Shown: one piece after another, positions 18,313-29,693 of the stretch
Layout: each line of letters begins with the position of its first letter
Position numbering within the stretch: position 1 is the first letter of the stretch
From: Tabrizicola sp.
GTDB lineage: Bacteria; Pseudomonadota; Alphaproteobacteria; Rhodobacterales; Rhodobacteraceae
Direction of reading: 5' to 3'
DNA: 64,000 bases
Assembly: GCA_025458105.1 (NCBI GenBank)
Contig: JALOTD010000027.1
Span: forward strand, 41,561 to 105,560
Notes under the pieces: model-generated
The model's input: only the letters and a program-made list of their open reading frames with translations
Told to the model about the DNA's origin: nothing
Database searches by the model: none
Made by a program: the position numbers and the translations under genes

Positions 18313-19395
18313 GTGACCCAGGACATCGTCCCCCTTGCCCGGATCACACCGGAGCGTCGTGTCGTGACTGCCGATGGGGTATCCATGCCCCGCCGGACCC
18401 TCACTCCGCGCCAAAAGGCGGCCGTGATCGTCCGCTACCTGCTGACCGAGGGCACCAGCTTGCCTCTCGCCTCGCTTCCCGAACACATGCAGGCTGCGCT
18501 GGCCGAACAAATGGGCCAGATGCGGCTGATCGACCGTGACACGCTGGACGATGTGGTCGCTGAGTTTCTGGCCGAGCTGGAATCGGTCGGTCTTGCCTTC
18601 CCCGGCGGGATCGAAGGCGCGCTGTCAATGATGGACGGCCATATTTCGCAATCAGCCGCCTCGCGCCTGCGCCGGATGGCCTCGGCCTCCTCCAAGGTCG
18701 ACCCGTGGGAGCGGATCACCGCCCTGCCGCCTGACCGCCTGATGCCGGTCCTCCTGAACGAGGCGGTGGAGGTCGGCGCCGTGATGCTGTCCAAACTTCC
18801 GGTCGCAAAGGCTGCAGACCTTCTGGGCAAGCTGCCGGGCGACCGGGCCCGCCGGGTGGCCTATGCGGTGTCGATGACCGGCAATGTCGACCCCGAAACC
18901 GTACGGCGCATTGGGGCCGCGCTTTTGGCCGAACTCGACAACCAGCCGATCCGCGCCTTTGATCAGGGGCCGGTCGAACGCGTCGGCGCGATCCTGAACG
19001 TCTCACCAGCCGCAACGCGCGACGGGGTGCTGCAGGGTCTGGACGCCGAGGATGCCGAATTCGCCGCCGAAGTGCGCAAGGCCATCTTCACCTTCGTCCA
19101 TATCCCGGCCCGCCTGAACCCCCGCGACGTACCAAAGATCACCCGTCTGGTCGAACAGCCCCAGCTTGTCACCGCCCTGACCGCCGCCCAGGGCAAGCCG
19201 GATCTTGCCGAAGCGGCCGAGTTCATTCTGTCGAACATCTCGCAGCGTCTGGCCCAGGGCCTGCGCGAGGAAATGGCCGCGCGTGGCAAGGTCAAGGAAA
19301 AGGACGGCGAAGAGGCGATGACCGCCGTCATCAGCGCAATCCGCACGCTGGAAACCAGCGGCGAGATCACCCTGATCCAGGAAGAAGAGGAATGA
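18313..19395 (+). CDS. FliG-like flagellar motor switch domain protein, outside a flagellar cluster
   Basis: 360 residues with the three-domain look of FliG: an N-terminal region with LTPRQKAAVIVRYLLTEG near residue 30, a middle region with LSKLPVAKAADLLGKLPGDRA near 160, and a C-terminal region FTFVHIPARLNPRDVPKIT near 257 that resembles the FliM-contact and torque helices. The C terminus is acidic. The start is GTG with GGGAGC upstream. In flagellated relatives fliG usually sits with fliF and other motor genes; here neighbours are unrelated, so this may be a second, divergent paralogue. A motor role is inferred, not shown. Confidence 0.7.
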   Translation: MTQDIVPLARITPERRVVTADGVSMPRRTLTPRQKAAVIVRYLLTEGTSLPLASLPEHMQAALAEQMGQMRLIDRDTLDDVVAEFLAELESVGLAFPGGIEGALSMMDGHISQSAASRLRRMASASSKVDPWERITALPPDRLMPVLLNEAVEVGAVMLSKLPVAKAADLLGKLPGDRARRVAYAVSMTGNVDPETVRRIGAALLAELDNQPIRAFDQGPVERVGAILNVSPAATRDGVLQGLDAEDAEFAAEVRKAIFTFVHIPARLNPRDVPKITRLVEQPQLVTALTAAQGKPDLAEAAEFILSNISQRLAQGLREEMAARGKVKEKDGEEAMTAVISAIRTLETSGEITLIQEEEE

Positions 19396-19438
19396 GCTGG
19401 TCCAGGGCCGCCCGTGGCAGCCCCGGACTGATGCAGGG

Positions 19439-20023
19439 TCAGAACCGGAAGTCGTAGCGCAGGGCAAACTCACGATTGTCCAGGTCATCGCCCGAGCCGC
19501 CGAAATTGTCCTTGCGTTCAGATAGATATTCGAGACCGATCACATGCCGCCCGGTCGCGCCCACAGCGAGCTTTGCACCCAGACCATAGAGCGTGGTCGA
19601 GTCACTGTTAGACAAGGCTCCCGCGCTGATCGTGGCGTCACCGACACCGACGAAAAGATAGGGCAGCACCCGGCCCGCATCGTAACCGCCGATCAGCTTG
19701 AGGCGCGTCGATTCGAGGTCGAGGTTCAAGCCCCCGGCGTTGAAGTCTCCGGCAGAGTAGGCGAGTTCCGCGCCGGCGACGACGGACCCGAAGTCGTGAA
19801 GGTAGCCAGCCTGAATGCCGTAGAAATCGCGATCAAACGAGTTCGTCCCATCGTTGACATCGCCAAAGCCAAGGTTCGCACCGGCGTAGAAGCCCGTCCA
19901 ATCCGACGACGGAGCCACGGTCGCAGGGGTCACCGGTGGATCGTCCGGAACCGCAACCGGCCCACCCGCTGCGGCCTGTCCCCCGATCAGCGCAAACAGC
20001 GCAACAACAGCATATCTGGTCAT
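19439..20023 (-). CDS. Outer membrane beta-barrel protein (OmpA/Omp25-like)
   Basis: 194 residues. Signal peptide of about 19 residues, a Pro-rich linker, then alternating hydrophobic and aromatic strands typical of an eight-stranded barrel: WTGFYAGANLGFG at the first strand, YGIQAGYLHDFG, LKLIGGYDAGRVLPYLFVG, and a last strand ending in Phe (FALRYDFRF), as required for outer membrane insertion. CAGGAG precedes the ATG. Related small barrels act as structural porin-like proteins; no specific ligand can be assigned. Confidence 0.85.
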   Translation of the reverse strand: MTRYAVVALFALIGGQAAAGGPVAVPDDPPVTPATVAPSSDWTGFYAGANLGFGDVNDGTNSFDRDFYGIQAGYLHDFGSVVAGAELAYSAGDFNAGGLNLDLESTRLKLIGGYDAGRVLPYLFVGVGDATISAGALSNSDSTTLYGLGAKLAVGATGRHVIGLEYLSERKDNFGGSGDDLDNREFALRYDFRF

Positions 20024-20157
20024 GTCAAACTCCTGAATCCCAAGGCTGCAATGGGCGAAAGGTACACTGTCGCAACCAGGCTGTCAGGTAAGGGGATCGT
20101 GATCCCCGCCGATGGCACCCTTGCGGCCCGCGTGCGGCGCGACTAGCGTCCCGGCCC

Positions 20158-21033
20158 ATGCGACACCCGGCCCCTTCCAACGTCACCCGTGGCGTCCTTC
20201 TGATGATCCTCGCGATCCTTCTGTTCACGGCGATGGATGCCACTGCGAAGGGCCTGATCGAACGCTATCCTGCCCCCCAGGTGGTCTGGGCGCGGTTCGC
20301 AGGTCAGCTGCTGATCGTCGTCCTGATCCTGAACCTGCGGACCGGTCCCCTATTGCGCACGCATTACCCTTGGCTGCACATGGCCCGATCGGCCTTTCAG
20401 TTCGGGGCGACGGGGCTGTTCTTCCTGTCGCTTGGCCATATCGGTCTGGCCGAGGCCACCGCGCTGACCGACATCAACCCGGTCCTGATCACGTTGGGTG
20501 CTGCGCTGTTTCTGGGGGAAAAGCTGGGGCCGCGCCGAATTGCCGGGGTGATCGTGGCCCTGCTTGGCGCGCTCATCATCCTGCGCCCGGGTATCGGTGT
20601 CTTTTCCCCTTGGGCGCTTTTGCCCCTGGGGGCGGCCATCTGCTACACCGGCAATGCGCTTCTAACCCGCCACATCGGCCCGCGTGAGCCGGTCTGGACC
20701 TCGCTTCTGCATGCCTCGATCTTCGGCACGCTGGTCGCGGCGCTGGCGCTTCCTTTCGTCTGGGTGCCGATCTCGGGCCCGGACCTGATGCTTTTCGCGC
20801 TTGTCGGCTGCCTTGGCACCGGGGCGCAACTTTGCATCATCCGCAGCTTTTCGATGACCGAGGCTTCGATCGTGGCCCCCTTCGCCTATCTGGGGATCGT
20901 CTTCGCGACGTTCTGGGGAGTGGTCCTCTATGATCAGTGGCCCGACCGCTGGACAGTGATCGGCGCGCTTGTGATCGTGGGGGCCGGACTTTATGTCTGG
21001 CACCGCGAAACCCGGGCCGCGCGCCCCAGTTGA
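20158..21033 (+). CDS. DMT superfamily transporter (EamA family)
   Basis: Inner-membrane exporter-like protein of 291 residues with ten hydrophobic segments, made of two EamA repeats (about residues 15-145 and 155-285). Landmarks are LLMILAILLFTAMDATAKGL at the start and the repeat-end motifs LGEKLGPRRIAGVIVALLGA and DQWPDRWTVIGALVIVGAG. Members export amino acids, nucleosides or other metabolites; the substrate is unknown. The next gene, an acyltransferase, follows 17 bases downstream. Confidence 0.85.
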   Translation: MRHPAPSNVTRGVLLMILAILLFTAMDATAKGLIERYPAPQVVWARFAGQLLIVVLILNLRTGPLLRTHYPWLHMARSAFQFGATGLFFLSLGHIGLAEATALTDINPVLITLGAALFLGEKLGPRRIAGVIVALLGALIILRPGIGVFSPWALLPLGAAICYTGNALLTRHIGPREPVWTSLLHASIFGTLVAALALPFVWVPISGPDLMLFALVGCLGTGAQLCIIRSFSMTEASIVAPFAYLGIVFATFWGVVLYDQWPDRWTVIGALVIVGAGLYVWHRETRAARPS

Positions 21034-21050
21034 AAGTCGACACTGCGTCC

Positions 21051-21947
21051 ATGGCCGATACGCCCCCCTTTTCTGCGCGCCATTGGCTGCAGGACCGCGC
21101 GCTGCGGGCGCTGATCTGGCTTTTGCTGCGCCTGCCGTACCGCTGGCGCATCCCATTGTGCGGCTGGATTTTGTCTCGGGTGATCGCGCCACTGGCTGGC
21201 TATCGCCGCCGCATCCGTGACAATCTGGCGCTGGTTCTGCCCGACCTGCCGAAGGACGAGGTCGAGCGCATCGCCCGTGCCGTCCCCGACAATGTCGGTC
21301 GCACTGTAATCGAGATCTATTCCGGGCCCGAGTTCATTGCCCATGCCGTCCGCCATCCCCTTACCGGGGGCGGCGTGGAGGCCCTGGAAGAGGCGCACCG
21401 AACAGGGCGTCCGGTCATTCTGGTCACCGGGCATTTCGGCAATTACGACGCCAGCCGCGCCGCGCTGATCGCCCGGGGCTACCGGGTCGGCGCGCTCTAC
21501 ATGCCGATGGCCAACCCCTATTTCAATGCGCATTACGTCAAGGCGATTTCCGGCATCGGCACGCCGCTTTTTCCCCGGGGCCGCGCTGGCCTGGCCGACA
21601 TGGTGCGTCATTTGCGGTCGGGCGGAATGCTGGGGATGCTGGTCGACCAGCACATGCGGCACGGCGAAACCCTGACCTTTTTCGACCGCCCGGCGCTGAC
21701 CGCCGTCTCCGCCGCCGATCTGGCCCTGAAATACGACGCGCTTTTGGTGCCGACCTATGCGGTGCGCAAGGCGGACGGTCTGTCCTTCGACATCATCGTC
21801 GAGCCGCCAATCCCGCATGGCACGCCAGAGGCCATGACCCAGGCCCTCAATGACAGCCTGGAGGATTTGGTCCGTCAGCACCTGGACCAGTGGTTCTGGA
21901 TCCATCGCCGCTGGAAGGGGGCGGGACCGGTCACACCGGGTCGCTGA
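21051..21947 (+). CDS. Lysophospholipid/lipid A acyltransferase family protein (LpxL-like)
   Basis: 298 residues of the HtrB/LpxL/MsbB family, membrane-associated enzymes that add secondary acyl chains to lipid A precursors. The N terminus has a hydrophobic stretch (ALIWLLLRLPYRWRIPL). The HX4D/E-type motif is GHFGNYDASR near residue 135, and the segments LFPRGRAGLADMV, GMLVDQHMR and PTYAVRKADG follow the family order. The ATG at 21051 is chosen over an upstream ATG within the preceding gene. Probable cotranscription with the DMT transporter is inferred from spacing. Confidence 0.82.
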   Translation: MADTPPFSARHWLQDRALRALIWLLLRLPYRWRIPLCGWILSRVIAPLAGYRRRIRDNLALVLPDLPKDEVERIARAVPDNVGRTVIEIYSGPEFIAHAVRHPLTGGGVEALEEAHRTGRPVILVTGHFGNYDASRAALIARGYRVGALYMPMANPYFNAHYVKAISGIGTPLFPRGRAGLADMVRHLRSGGMLGMLVDQHMRHGETLTFFDRPALTAVSAADLALKYDALLVPTYAVRKADGLSFDIIVEPPIPHGTPEAMTQALNDSLEDLVRQHLDQWFWIHRRWKGAGPVTPGR

Positions 21948-21959
21948 CCGCCACAGCCC

Positions 21960-22655
21960 TCAGTCGACCCGCGCTGCCGCCAGAATCGCCGCCGGGCCAT
22001 GCGTCTGGACGATGACGGCACCGGGCTGATCTCCGGCAAAGGGTGCCTCCAGTTCCAATGGCTCTTGCCCGGCCCAGTCGCCCAGGCCTTCCCAGGACGT
22101 GACGATGTTGTGGTAGGTGATCGTCTTCCCGGCATTCTCGCCGCGTTCGATTGTTACCGTCTCTTCCGGCTTATAGCGTACCAGCTGCACCCGGACGGGG
22201 GCGTCAAGCGGCGGGTCGGCCTCGGCACGGATGACCAGCCGATCTCCCTCGCGCGTAACGCTCAGCCGGACGCTTTGTCCCGCCTCAAGATGGCGGCGCA
22301 AACGCTCTGCGGTTTCGTCTGGCGCGTATCCCTCGATCCGATCCTGCCCGCCGATGATCAGCTGCGGCGTGTAGATCGTCCGCGAACCCACCGCCTTGGC
22401 ATAGGCGCGCTGACGGTCGGTGAACTGCGGCAGGGCGAACTTGTCGGCCCAGCCGATGTAATCCCAATAATCGACATGCAGCGCCAGAGGCAGGATCTGC
22501 GGGTTCGCCGCCAGCATCGCCACGAACTCATCGGCTGGCGGGCAAGACGAACACCCTTGCGAGGTGTAAAGTTCCACAACCACCACCGGCTCAGCCGCGC
22601 CCGGGGCAGCTGCAGCCAGCCAAAGGCCGCAGGCGGCGCTGACGAAATGTCGCAT
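21960..22655 (-). CDS. DUF1223 family exported thioredoxin-like protein
   Basis: 231 residues with a signal peptide (MRHFVSAACGLWLAAAAPGAA). The mature part starts with VVVELYTSQGCSSCPPADE, a thioredoxin-like strand followed by a CSSC redox-like motif, as in DUF1223. Further landmarks are DYWDYIGWADKFALPQFT and YTPQLIIGG. The ATG at 22655 is chosen because the signal peptide begins there. The cellular role of the family is not established; a periplasmic redox function is plausible. It is divergent from acnA. Confidence 0.85.
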   Translation of the reverse strand: MRHFVSAACGLWLAAAAPGAAEPVVVVELYTSQGCSSCPPADEFVAMLAANPQILPLALHVDYWDYIGWADKFALPQFTDRQRAYAKAVGSRTIYTPQLIIGGQDRIEGYAPDETAERLRRHLEAGQSVRLSVTREGDRLVIRAEADPPLDAPVRVQLVRYKPEETVTIERGENAGKTITYHNIVTSWEGLGDWAGQEPLELEAPFAGDQPGAVIVQTHGPAAILAAARVD

Positions 22656-22783
22656 ATCGCGTATCCTGATCCCTTGATCCCCTGACGTGTTATAGGGATG
22701 CCTATCTGGCGCCGCCAATCAAGGTTTTGCGAGAGATCTGTCATATCCCGCGACCGCAGGAGCAATCTGGGGCTGGATATTCG

Positions 22784-22802
22784 GCATACAATTGCATACA
22801 AT
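22784..22802 (+). promoter_or_regulatory. Two 9-bp direct repeats GCATACAAT upstream of acnA
   Basis: GCATACAAT occurs at 22784-22792 and again at 22794-22802, offset by 10 bp (one helical turn), 35 bp before the acnA start codon. Each repeat includes TACAAT, a plausible -10 hexamer. It could be a tandem promoter or a regulator site for acnA. Confidence 0.5.
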
Positions 22803-22836
22803 GCTGACAGCAGCCGCCTTCCGAAGGAGCCACTCG

Positions 22837-25443
<2,607 letters not shown>

Positions 25444-25470
25444 CTTCGGAAACTGACTGTTTCTAGATCC

Positions 25471-25496
25471 GAAGGCCCGCCGCGCTGCGGGCCTTC
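25471..25496 (+). terminator. Rho-independent terminator after acnA
   Basis: A perfect 10-base stem (GAAGGCCCGC / GCGGGCCTTC) encloses CGCGCT and is followed by AGTCTTTGT. It lies 27 bases after the acnA stop codon. Confidence 0.85.
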
Positions 25497-25556
25497 AGTC
25501 TTTGTAAAGGTCTTGGCGTCACTGCTTCGAGCATCCCACCGCCAGAAGGCCACCCC

Positions 25557-25694
25557 ATGGATCACCGCTTTCCACCCCTCCGTCCACAGGCGTCGCTGCC
25601 AAAGTCCTCGGGGACCAGCCGGACTTTGCCCGCGCCTATCGACCTGACTTTCATGGCCGCGCTCGTCCTGCTTGCCGCCATCGCCCTGTCGTAA
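25557..25694 (+). CDS. Possible 45-residue small membrane protein
   Basis: Short ORF between the acnA terminator and the convergent ccmG gene. It begins MDHRFPPLRPQ and ends with one hydrophobic stretch (LTFMAALVLLAAIALS), typical of single-span small proteins. GAAGG lies about 8 bases before the ATG. There is no homology evidence and its length could be chance; low confidence. Confidence 0.35.
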   Translation: MDHRFPPLRPQASLPKSSGTSRTLPAPIDLTFMAALVLLAAIALS

Positions 25695-25786
25695 TTGCGC
25701 CGGGCGCGCCCAGGTCAAGATACCCTGAAACCCCAGACGCAAACTTTTGACAATCAGGGACTTTTCTCACCCTGCCTGCGGAGACG

Positions 25787-26326
25787 TCACTCCTGCCCGG
25801 CCAGCGCCCTTTCAAGTTCCGGCACAAAGCGAGTCTCGTAATCTGTGCCAAGCAGCGGTCCGACAAAGCGGAACAACACCGTCCCGTCGCCCGAAATGAT
25901 GAAGGTCTCGGGCGGGGCGGTCACCCCCCATTCCACCCGATTGCGCCCGTTCGGATCGGTCGCGACGCCGAAAAACGGGTTTCCTTCCTCGGCCAGATAG
26001 GCCAAGGCCTTCTGGTCGTCATCCATGATGTTGACGCCGGCCACCCGGACCCCCTGCTCGGCCATGTCCAGCAGCACCGGATGCTCGGCCCGGCATGGCG
26101 GGCACCACGTCGCCCAGAAGTTCACCACCGTGACCTCACCGGTCCGCAAGTCGGCGTCGGTCAGCCCCGGAATTCCAGGCAGCGCCGTCGCAGGCAGAAC
26201 CGGCGCCGGGCGCCCGACGAAGACCGAAGGCAGCTCGCCCGCCCCCTCGCGGTACATGCCGAAGTAGAACACCGCCGCCAGCCCGCCGAACAGGACCGGC
26301 GGCAGCACCATCAGCCATCTAGCCAT
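25787..26326 (-). CDS. ccmG: Thiol:disulfide interchange protein CcmG/DsbE
   Basis: Membrane-anchored periplasmic thioredoxin that reduces the CXXCH haem-binding cysteines of apocytochrome c. 179 residues: N-terminal anchor MARWLMVLPPVLFGGLAAVF, then a thioredoxin fold with active site WATWCPPC near residue 80 and the GVTAPPETFIIS cis-proline region. The ATG at 26326 overlaps the ccmD stop by 8 bases. It is the last gene of ccmA-B-C-D-G on this strand; ccmI is about 29 kb away at 55148. No ccmE, ccmF or ccmH is visible in the window. Confidence 0.93.
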   Translation of the reverse strand: MARWLMVLPPVLFGGLAAVFYFGMYREGAGELPSVFVGRPAPVLPATALPGIPGLTDADLRTGEVTVVNFWATWCPPCRAEHPVLLDMAEQGVRVAGVNIMDDDQKALAYLAEEGNPFFGVATDPNGRNRVEWGVTAPPETFIISGDGTVLFRFVGPLLGTDYETRFVPELERALAGQE

Positions 26327-26480
26327 CGTTCTTCCCCTGACGTGCCTCGACCTCGTCCAAGGCCCGCTTGACCCGCGCCCGCTGCCAGAAGGACAGCGCC
26401 ACCAGCGCCACCAGGAGGAGCGCCGTTGCGGCATAGGACCCAATCACCGCGAAGGCATACTTGCCCAGATCCGGCATCAT
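26319..26480 (-). CDS. ccmD: Haem exporter protein CcmD
   Basis: 53-residue single-span membrane protein that stabilises release of holo-CcmE from the CcmABC complex. It reads MMPDLGKYAFAVIGSYAATA and continues into a hydrophobic helix and a basic C-terminal tail (FWQRARVKRAL), the standard CcmD layout. The first ATG overlaps the ccmC stop codon (ATGA), and its end overlaps ccmG, so translation is coupled on both sides. Confidence 0.9.
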   Translation of the reverse strand: MMPDLGKYAFAVIGSYAATALLLVALVALSFWQRARVKRALDEVEARQGKNDG

Positions 26481-27205
26481 GCCACCCTCTCCCGCGCCAG
26501 AAGCGCCTGCAACCGCCGCGCGCGGATTTCCGTCCGGGTGCGCATCAACACAAGCGTCACGAACAACAGCACAAAGCCCGCGATGCAGACCAGAAGCGGC
26601 ACCCAGAACACGTCCGAGACGTTCTCTTCCTTGTCCAGCGACAAGGACGCCCCCTGATGCAACCCCTGATTCCAGAAGTTCACCGCATAGCGCGACAGAA
26701 GGGCAAAGACCGATCCGACAAGGCACAGAATCGCAGTCAGGTCGGCGGCTGTATCCGGGTTCTCGATCGCGGACCACAGCGCGATGTAGCCGAAATAGAA
26801 CAGGCACAGGATCAGGAACGAGGTCAGCCGCGGGTCCCAGGCCCACCAGGTACCCCACATCGGTTGGCCCCAAAGCGCGCCCGTGACCAGCGCGATCAGG
26901 GTGAAGGTCAGGCCGATGGGCGCCGCCGCTTTGGCGGCCAAGGCGCTGACATGGTGCCGCCGCACGATCCAGATCAGCGAGGTCACCAGCATCATCACCC
27001 AGACATTGATGGCCATCATCGCGCTGGGGACATGCAAGTAGATGATCTTGACGGTCGAACCCTGCTTGTAATCGTCCGGCGTGAAGAAGAACCCCCAGAC
27101 CAGACCCACGACAAGGCAGATCACGGTCAGCCCAATGGCCCAGGGCAAGGCCCGGGCCGAGGTCTGCATGAACTTCTTCGGGTTTGCATATTCCCAGATC
27201 GACAT
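26477..27205 (-). CDS. ccmC: Haem exporter protein CcmC
   Basis: Inner-membrane haem-handling protein that loads haem onto CcmE. 242 residues, six hydrophobic segments. The family tryptophan-rich motif is intact near residue 117 (WGQPMWGTWWAWDPRL), as are the flanking histidine regions (YLHVPSAMMAINVW and NFWNQGLHQGASLS). The start at 27205 (MSIWEYANPKKF) is the family start. It lies downstream of ccmB with 55 bases between and overlaps ccmD by 4 bases. Confidence 0.94.
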   Translation of the reverse strand: MSIWEYANPKKFMQTSARALPWAIGLTVICLVVGLVWGFFFTPDDYKQGSTVKIIYLHVPSAMMAINVWVMMLVTSLIWIVRRHHVSALAAKAAAPIGLTFTLIALVTGALWGQPMWGTWWAWDPRLTSFLILCLFYFGYIALWSAIENPDTAADLTAILCLVGSVFALLSRYAVNFWNQGLHQGASLSLDKEENVSDVFWVPLLVCIAGFVLLFVTLVLMRTRTEIRARRLQALLARERVA

Positions 27206-27260
27206 GGCGCCTCGCCTATCCTGTCCCGACCGTTCCCTCAACTCACCTTCCCGCGAAAGC

Positions 27261-27917
27261 CTAGCGCAAATTGACGCGGAGCGCGCTTGCGGCCGCAAAG
27301 GGCAGAAGGGCCACCGCGCCCAGGCTGATCGCCGCCAGAAGGGCCAAGGGTGTGCCAAGCGCCATGCCGTCCGCCCCGCGCCGTACGACCTCGGCCCCGA
27401 AGATCAGGGTGGGCATGTAAAGCGGCAGGACGAGAAGGCTGAGGAGCAGCCCCCCCCGGCGCAGGCCCACCGTCAGCGCCGCCCCGAAGGCCCCCACGAT
27501 GGACAGCGTCGGCGTGCCGAGTAGGAGGCTGAGGACCAGCCACCCGTAGGCCCCCGGCGCCAGGTTCAGGAGAACGCCCAGGCCCGGCGCCAGCAGGGTC
27601 AGCGGCAGGCCCGTGACCAGCCAATGCGCCAGCGCCTTGACCGCCACCACCCCTTCCAGCGGGATCGGCGAGGTGGCCAGAAGGTCAAGCGAGCCATCCT
27701 CATGGTCCAGCGCGAAGATCCGGTCCAGGGACAAAAGGCAGGCCAGCAGCGCTCCAACCCAAAGGATGCCCGGCGCGATCCGGCCAAGCGTGGCCCCTTC
27801 TGCCCCCACGCCCAACGGCACCAGCACGGCAAGGATCAGGAAGAACGCCAGCCCGAGGCCAAAGCCCCCCCCGGTCCGCATGGCCAGCCGCAGGTCGCGA
27901 AGGAGAAGCGCCCTCAT
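27261..27917 (-). CDS. ccmB: Haem exporter protein CcmB
   Basis: Membrane subunit of the CcmAB ABC module in cytochrome c maturation, 218 residues, six hydrophobic segments. Landmarks are [14 protein letters not shown] at the N terminus, [19 protein letters not shown] near residue 62 (the family signature) and [15 protein letters not shown] near 165. The ATG at 27917 overlaps the ccmA stop codon by 4 bases (ATGA). Confidence 0.93.
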   Translation of the reverse strand: MRALLLRDLRLAMRTGGGFGLGLAFFLILAVLVPLGVGAEGATLGRIAPGILWVGALLACLLSLDRIFALDHEDGSLDLLATSPIPLEGVVAVKALAHWLVTGLPLTLLAPGLGVLLNLAPGAYGWLVLSLLLGTPTLSIVGAFGAALTVGLRRGGLLLSLLVLPLYMPTLIFGAEVVRRGADGMALGTPLALLAAISLGAVALLPFAAASALRVNLR

Positions 27918-28531
27918 CCGAAGGCCTCGTCAAAACCGTCGCGGACCATGATGCGGATGCGGTAGGGATCCAGGTCGAAGACGCGCGCTTCGGGCAGGCC
28001 AAGATCGACATGGGTGGCAATGATCGCGGCCCCGCCGCCGGCAAGATGCTGGCGCACCACCTCGGCAAAAAGCGCGACCGAGGCCACGTCCAGGCTGACC
28101 GTCGGCTCGTCCAAAAGCCAGAGCGGGCGGCCGGTAACCAGAAGACGCGCTAGACCAAGGCGGCGCTTCTGGCCAGCCGACAGCTCTCCGGCGCGACGGC
28201 GCGTCAGGGCCGCAAGGTCCATCGCCTGGACCGCCTGATCCGGGGAGGGTCCGCCATAGATCGCGGCCCAGAAGGCCAGGTTCTCGGCCACGGTCAGCGT
28301 GGATTTCAAGCCGTCGGCATGGGCGGCATAGGCTACCGTATCGGGGGGAAGATCGATCTCTCCGCCCGCAAGGGGCTGAAGGCCTGCCAGCGTACGCAGC
28401 AGCGTGGTCTTGCCCGATCCGTTCGGCCCGCGCAGGATCAGCGCCTCGCCCGGGGCCAAGGCAAAGTCCAGGCCTTGCAGGACGGTTACCCCGCCCCGCG
28501 CCACTGCCAAATTGCGCGCCGTCATCACCAT
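27914..28531 (-). CDS. ccmA: Cytochrome c biogenesis ATP-binding export protein CcmA
   Basis: ABC ATPase of the CcmAB(CD) complex, about 205 residues. Walker A is GPNGSGKTT near residue 37, the signature [15 protein letters not shown] near 123, Walker [13 protein letters not shown] near 143 and the switch histidine in IIATHVDLG. The start is either ATG at 28531 (MVMTARNL) or the second ATG at 28525; neither has a strong Shine-Dalgarno sequence. It is the first gene of the ccmABCDG cluster and is divergent from the aldo/keto reductase gene. Confidence 0.92.
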   Translation of the reverse strand: MVMTARNLAVARGGVTVLQGLDFALAPGEALILRGPNGSGKTTLLRTLAGLQPLAGGEIDLPPDTVAYAAHADGLKSTLTVAENLAFWAAIYGGPSPDQAVQAMDLAALTRRRAGELSAGQKRRLGLARLLVTGRPLWLLDEPTVSLDVASVALFAEVVRQHLAGGGAAIIATHVDLGLPEARVFDLDPYRIRIMVRDGFDEAFG

Positions 28532-28628
28532 GAGGGCAACGCCTATCCGAAGCCGCGCCGGGCGAAAAGGGGAATGGTCAAGCGAGGTGCGCGACCCTAT
28601 GTGTTGGCCCGCAAGACAGGAGACGCGC

Positions 28629-29615
28629 ATGCAGAGCATTCCCTTTGGCCGTACCGGCCGCATGACCACACGTCTGGGCTTTGGGGCATGGGCCATTGGC
28701 GGCACCTGGGGCGAGGTCAGCCTCAAGGACGCAAAGGCCACCCTGCATGCCGCGCTGGATGAAGGGATGACCTTCATCGACACGGCCGACGTCTATGGCG
28801 ACGGGCGGTCAGAGCGGATCATCCGCGAGGTCCTGGCCGAACGGCCGGGCGCAGGGCCTTTCGTGGCAACCAAGGCCGGGCGGCGGCTGAGCCCCCATAT
28901 GGCGGAGGGCTATACGGGCGCCAATCTGGAAGCCTTCATCGACCGGTCGCTGCTGAATCTGGGCGTCGAGCGGCTGGACCTGGTGCAGCTGCACTGCCCG
29001 CCGACCCCGGTCTATTCCGACCCGGCGGTCTTTGCGGCGCTGAACGAGATCAAGCGCAAGGGCAAGATTGCCGACTACGGTGTCTCGGTCGAGACGGTGG
29101 AAGAGGCGCGAACAGCAATCCGGCAGCCCGGCGTGGTCTCGGTCCAGATCATCTACAACCTGTTCCGGATGAAGCCGTCCGAGGTGTTCTTCCCCGAGGC
29201 GCGCGCAGCGGACGTGGCGGTGATTGCACGGGTGCCGCTGGCCTCGGGCCTTCTGACCGGCAAGATGACGAAGGACAGCCAATTTGCCGCCGACGACCAC
29301 CGCAGCTTCAACCGCAACGGCGAGGCTTTCGACAAGGGTGAGACTTTCTCGGGCGTGCCCTTCGAGGTGGCGCTAGAGGCGGTGGAGGAGCTGCGCGCGC
29401 TGGTGCCCGTGGGGGCGACGATGGCGGCCTTCGCGCTGCGCTGGATCCTGATGGAAGACGCAGTGACCGTGGTCATCCCGGGCGCAAAGTCTCCAGCTCA
29501 GGCGCAGGCGAATGCAGTGGCAGAGGGTCTACCGGCGCTGTCGGGCGACGTGATGCTGGCCGCGCGCGACATCTATGACCGGCGGGTCAAGCCGCATGTG
29601 CATGGCTCGTGGTAA
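28629..29615 (+). CDS. Aldo/keto reductase
   Basis: NADPH-dependent oxidoreductase with a TIM barrel, 328 residues. The catalytic tetrad is visible as Asp in [11 protein letters not shown] (Asp, Tyr), Lys in [10 protein letters not shown] and His in VQLHCPP. The nucleotide-binding C-terminal part has [15 protein letters not shown] and [18 protein letters not shown] precedes the ATG. The substrate is not evident. A three-palindrome repeat starts 4 bases after the stop codon. Confidence 0.88.
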   Translation: MQSIPFGRTGRMTTRLGFGAWAIGGTWGEVSLKDAKATLHAALDEGMTFIDTADVYGDGRSERIIREVLAERPGAGPFVATKAGRRLSPHMAEGYTGANLEAFIDRSLLNLGVERLDLVQLHCPPTPVYSDPAVFAALNEIKRKGKIADYGVSVETVEEARTAIRQPGVVSVQIIYNLFRMKPSEVFFPEARAADVAVIARVPLASGLLTGKMTKDSQFAADDHRSFNRNGEAFDKGETFSGVPFEVALEAVEELRALVPVGATMAAFALRWILMEDAVTVVIPGAKSPAQAQANAVAEGLPALSGDVMLAARDIYDRRVKPHVHGSW

Positions 29616-29619
29616 GGAC

Positions 29620-29687
29620 GCGATTTCTTCAAAGAAATCGCATCGGAGCCTTTGAAGGCTCCGGTGCGGAGTTTTTGAAAACTCCGC
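29620..29687. repeat. 68-bp triple-palindrome element, copy 1 (convergent gene junction)
   Basis: Three adjacent palindromes of 22, 20 and 22 bp separated by 2-bp spacers: 29620-29641 (stem GCGATTTCTT), 29644-29663 (stem CGGAGCCTT) and 29666-29687 (stem GCGGAGTTTT). Each is centred on CA or TG. The same architecture occurs in inverted orientation at 35522-35589. It fills the gap between the converging aldo/keto reductase and Mth938-like genes, so a bidirectional terminator role is likely. Confidence 0.85.
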
Positions 29688-29693
29688 CTCCCA

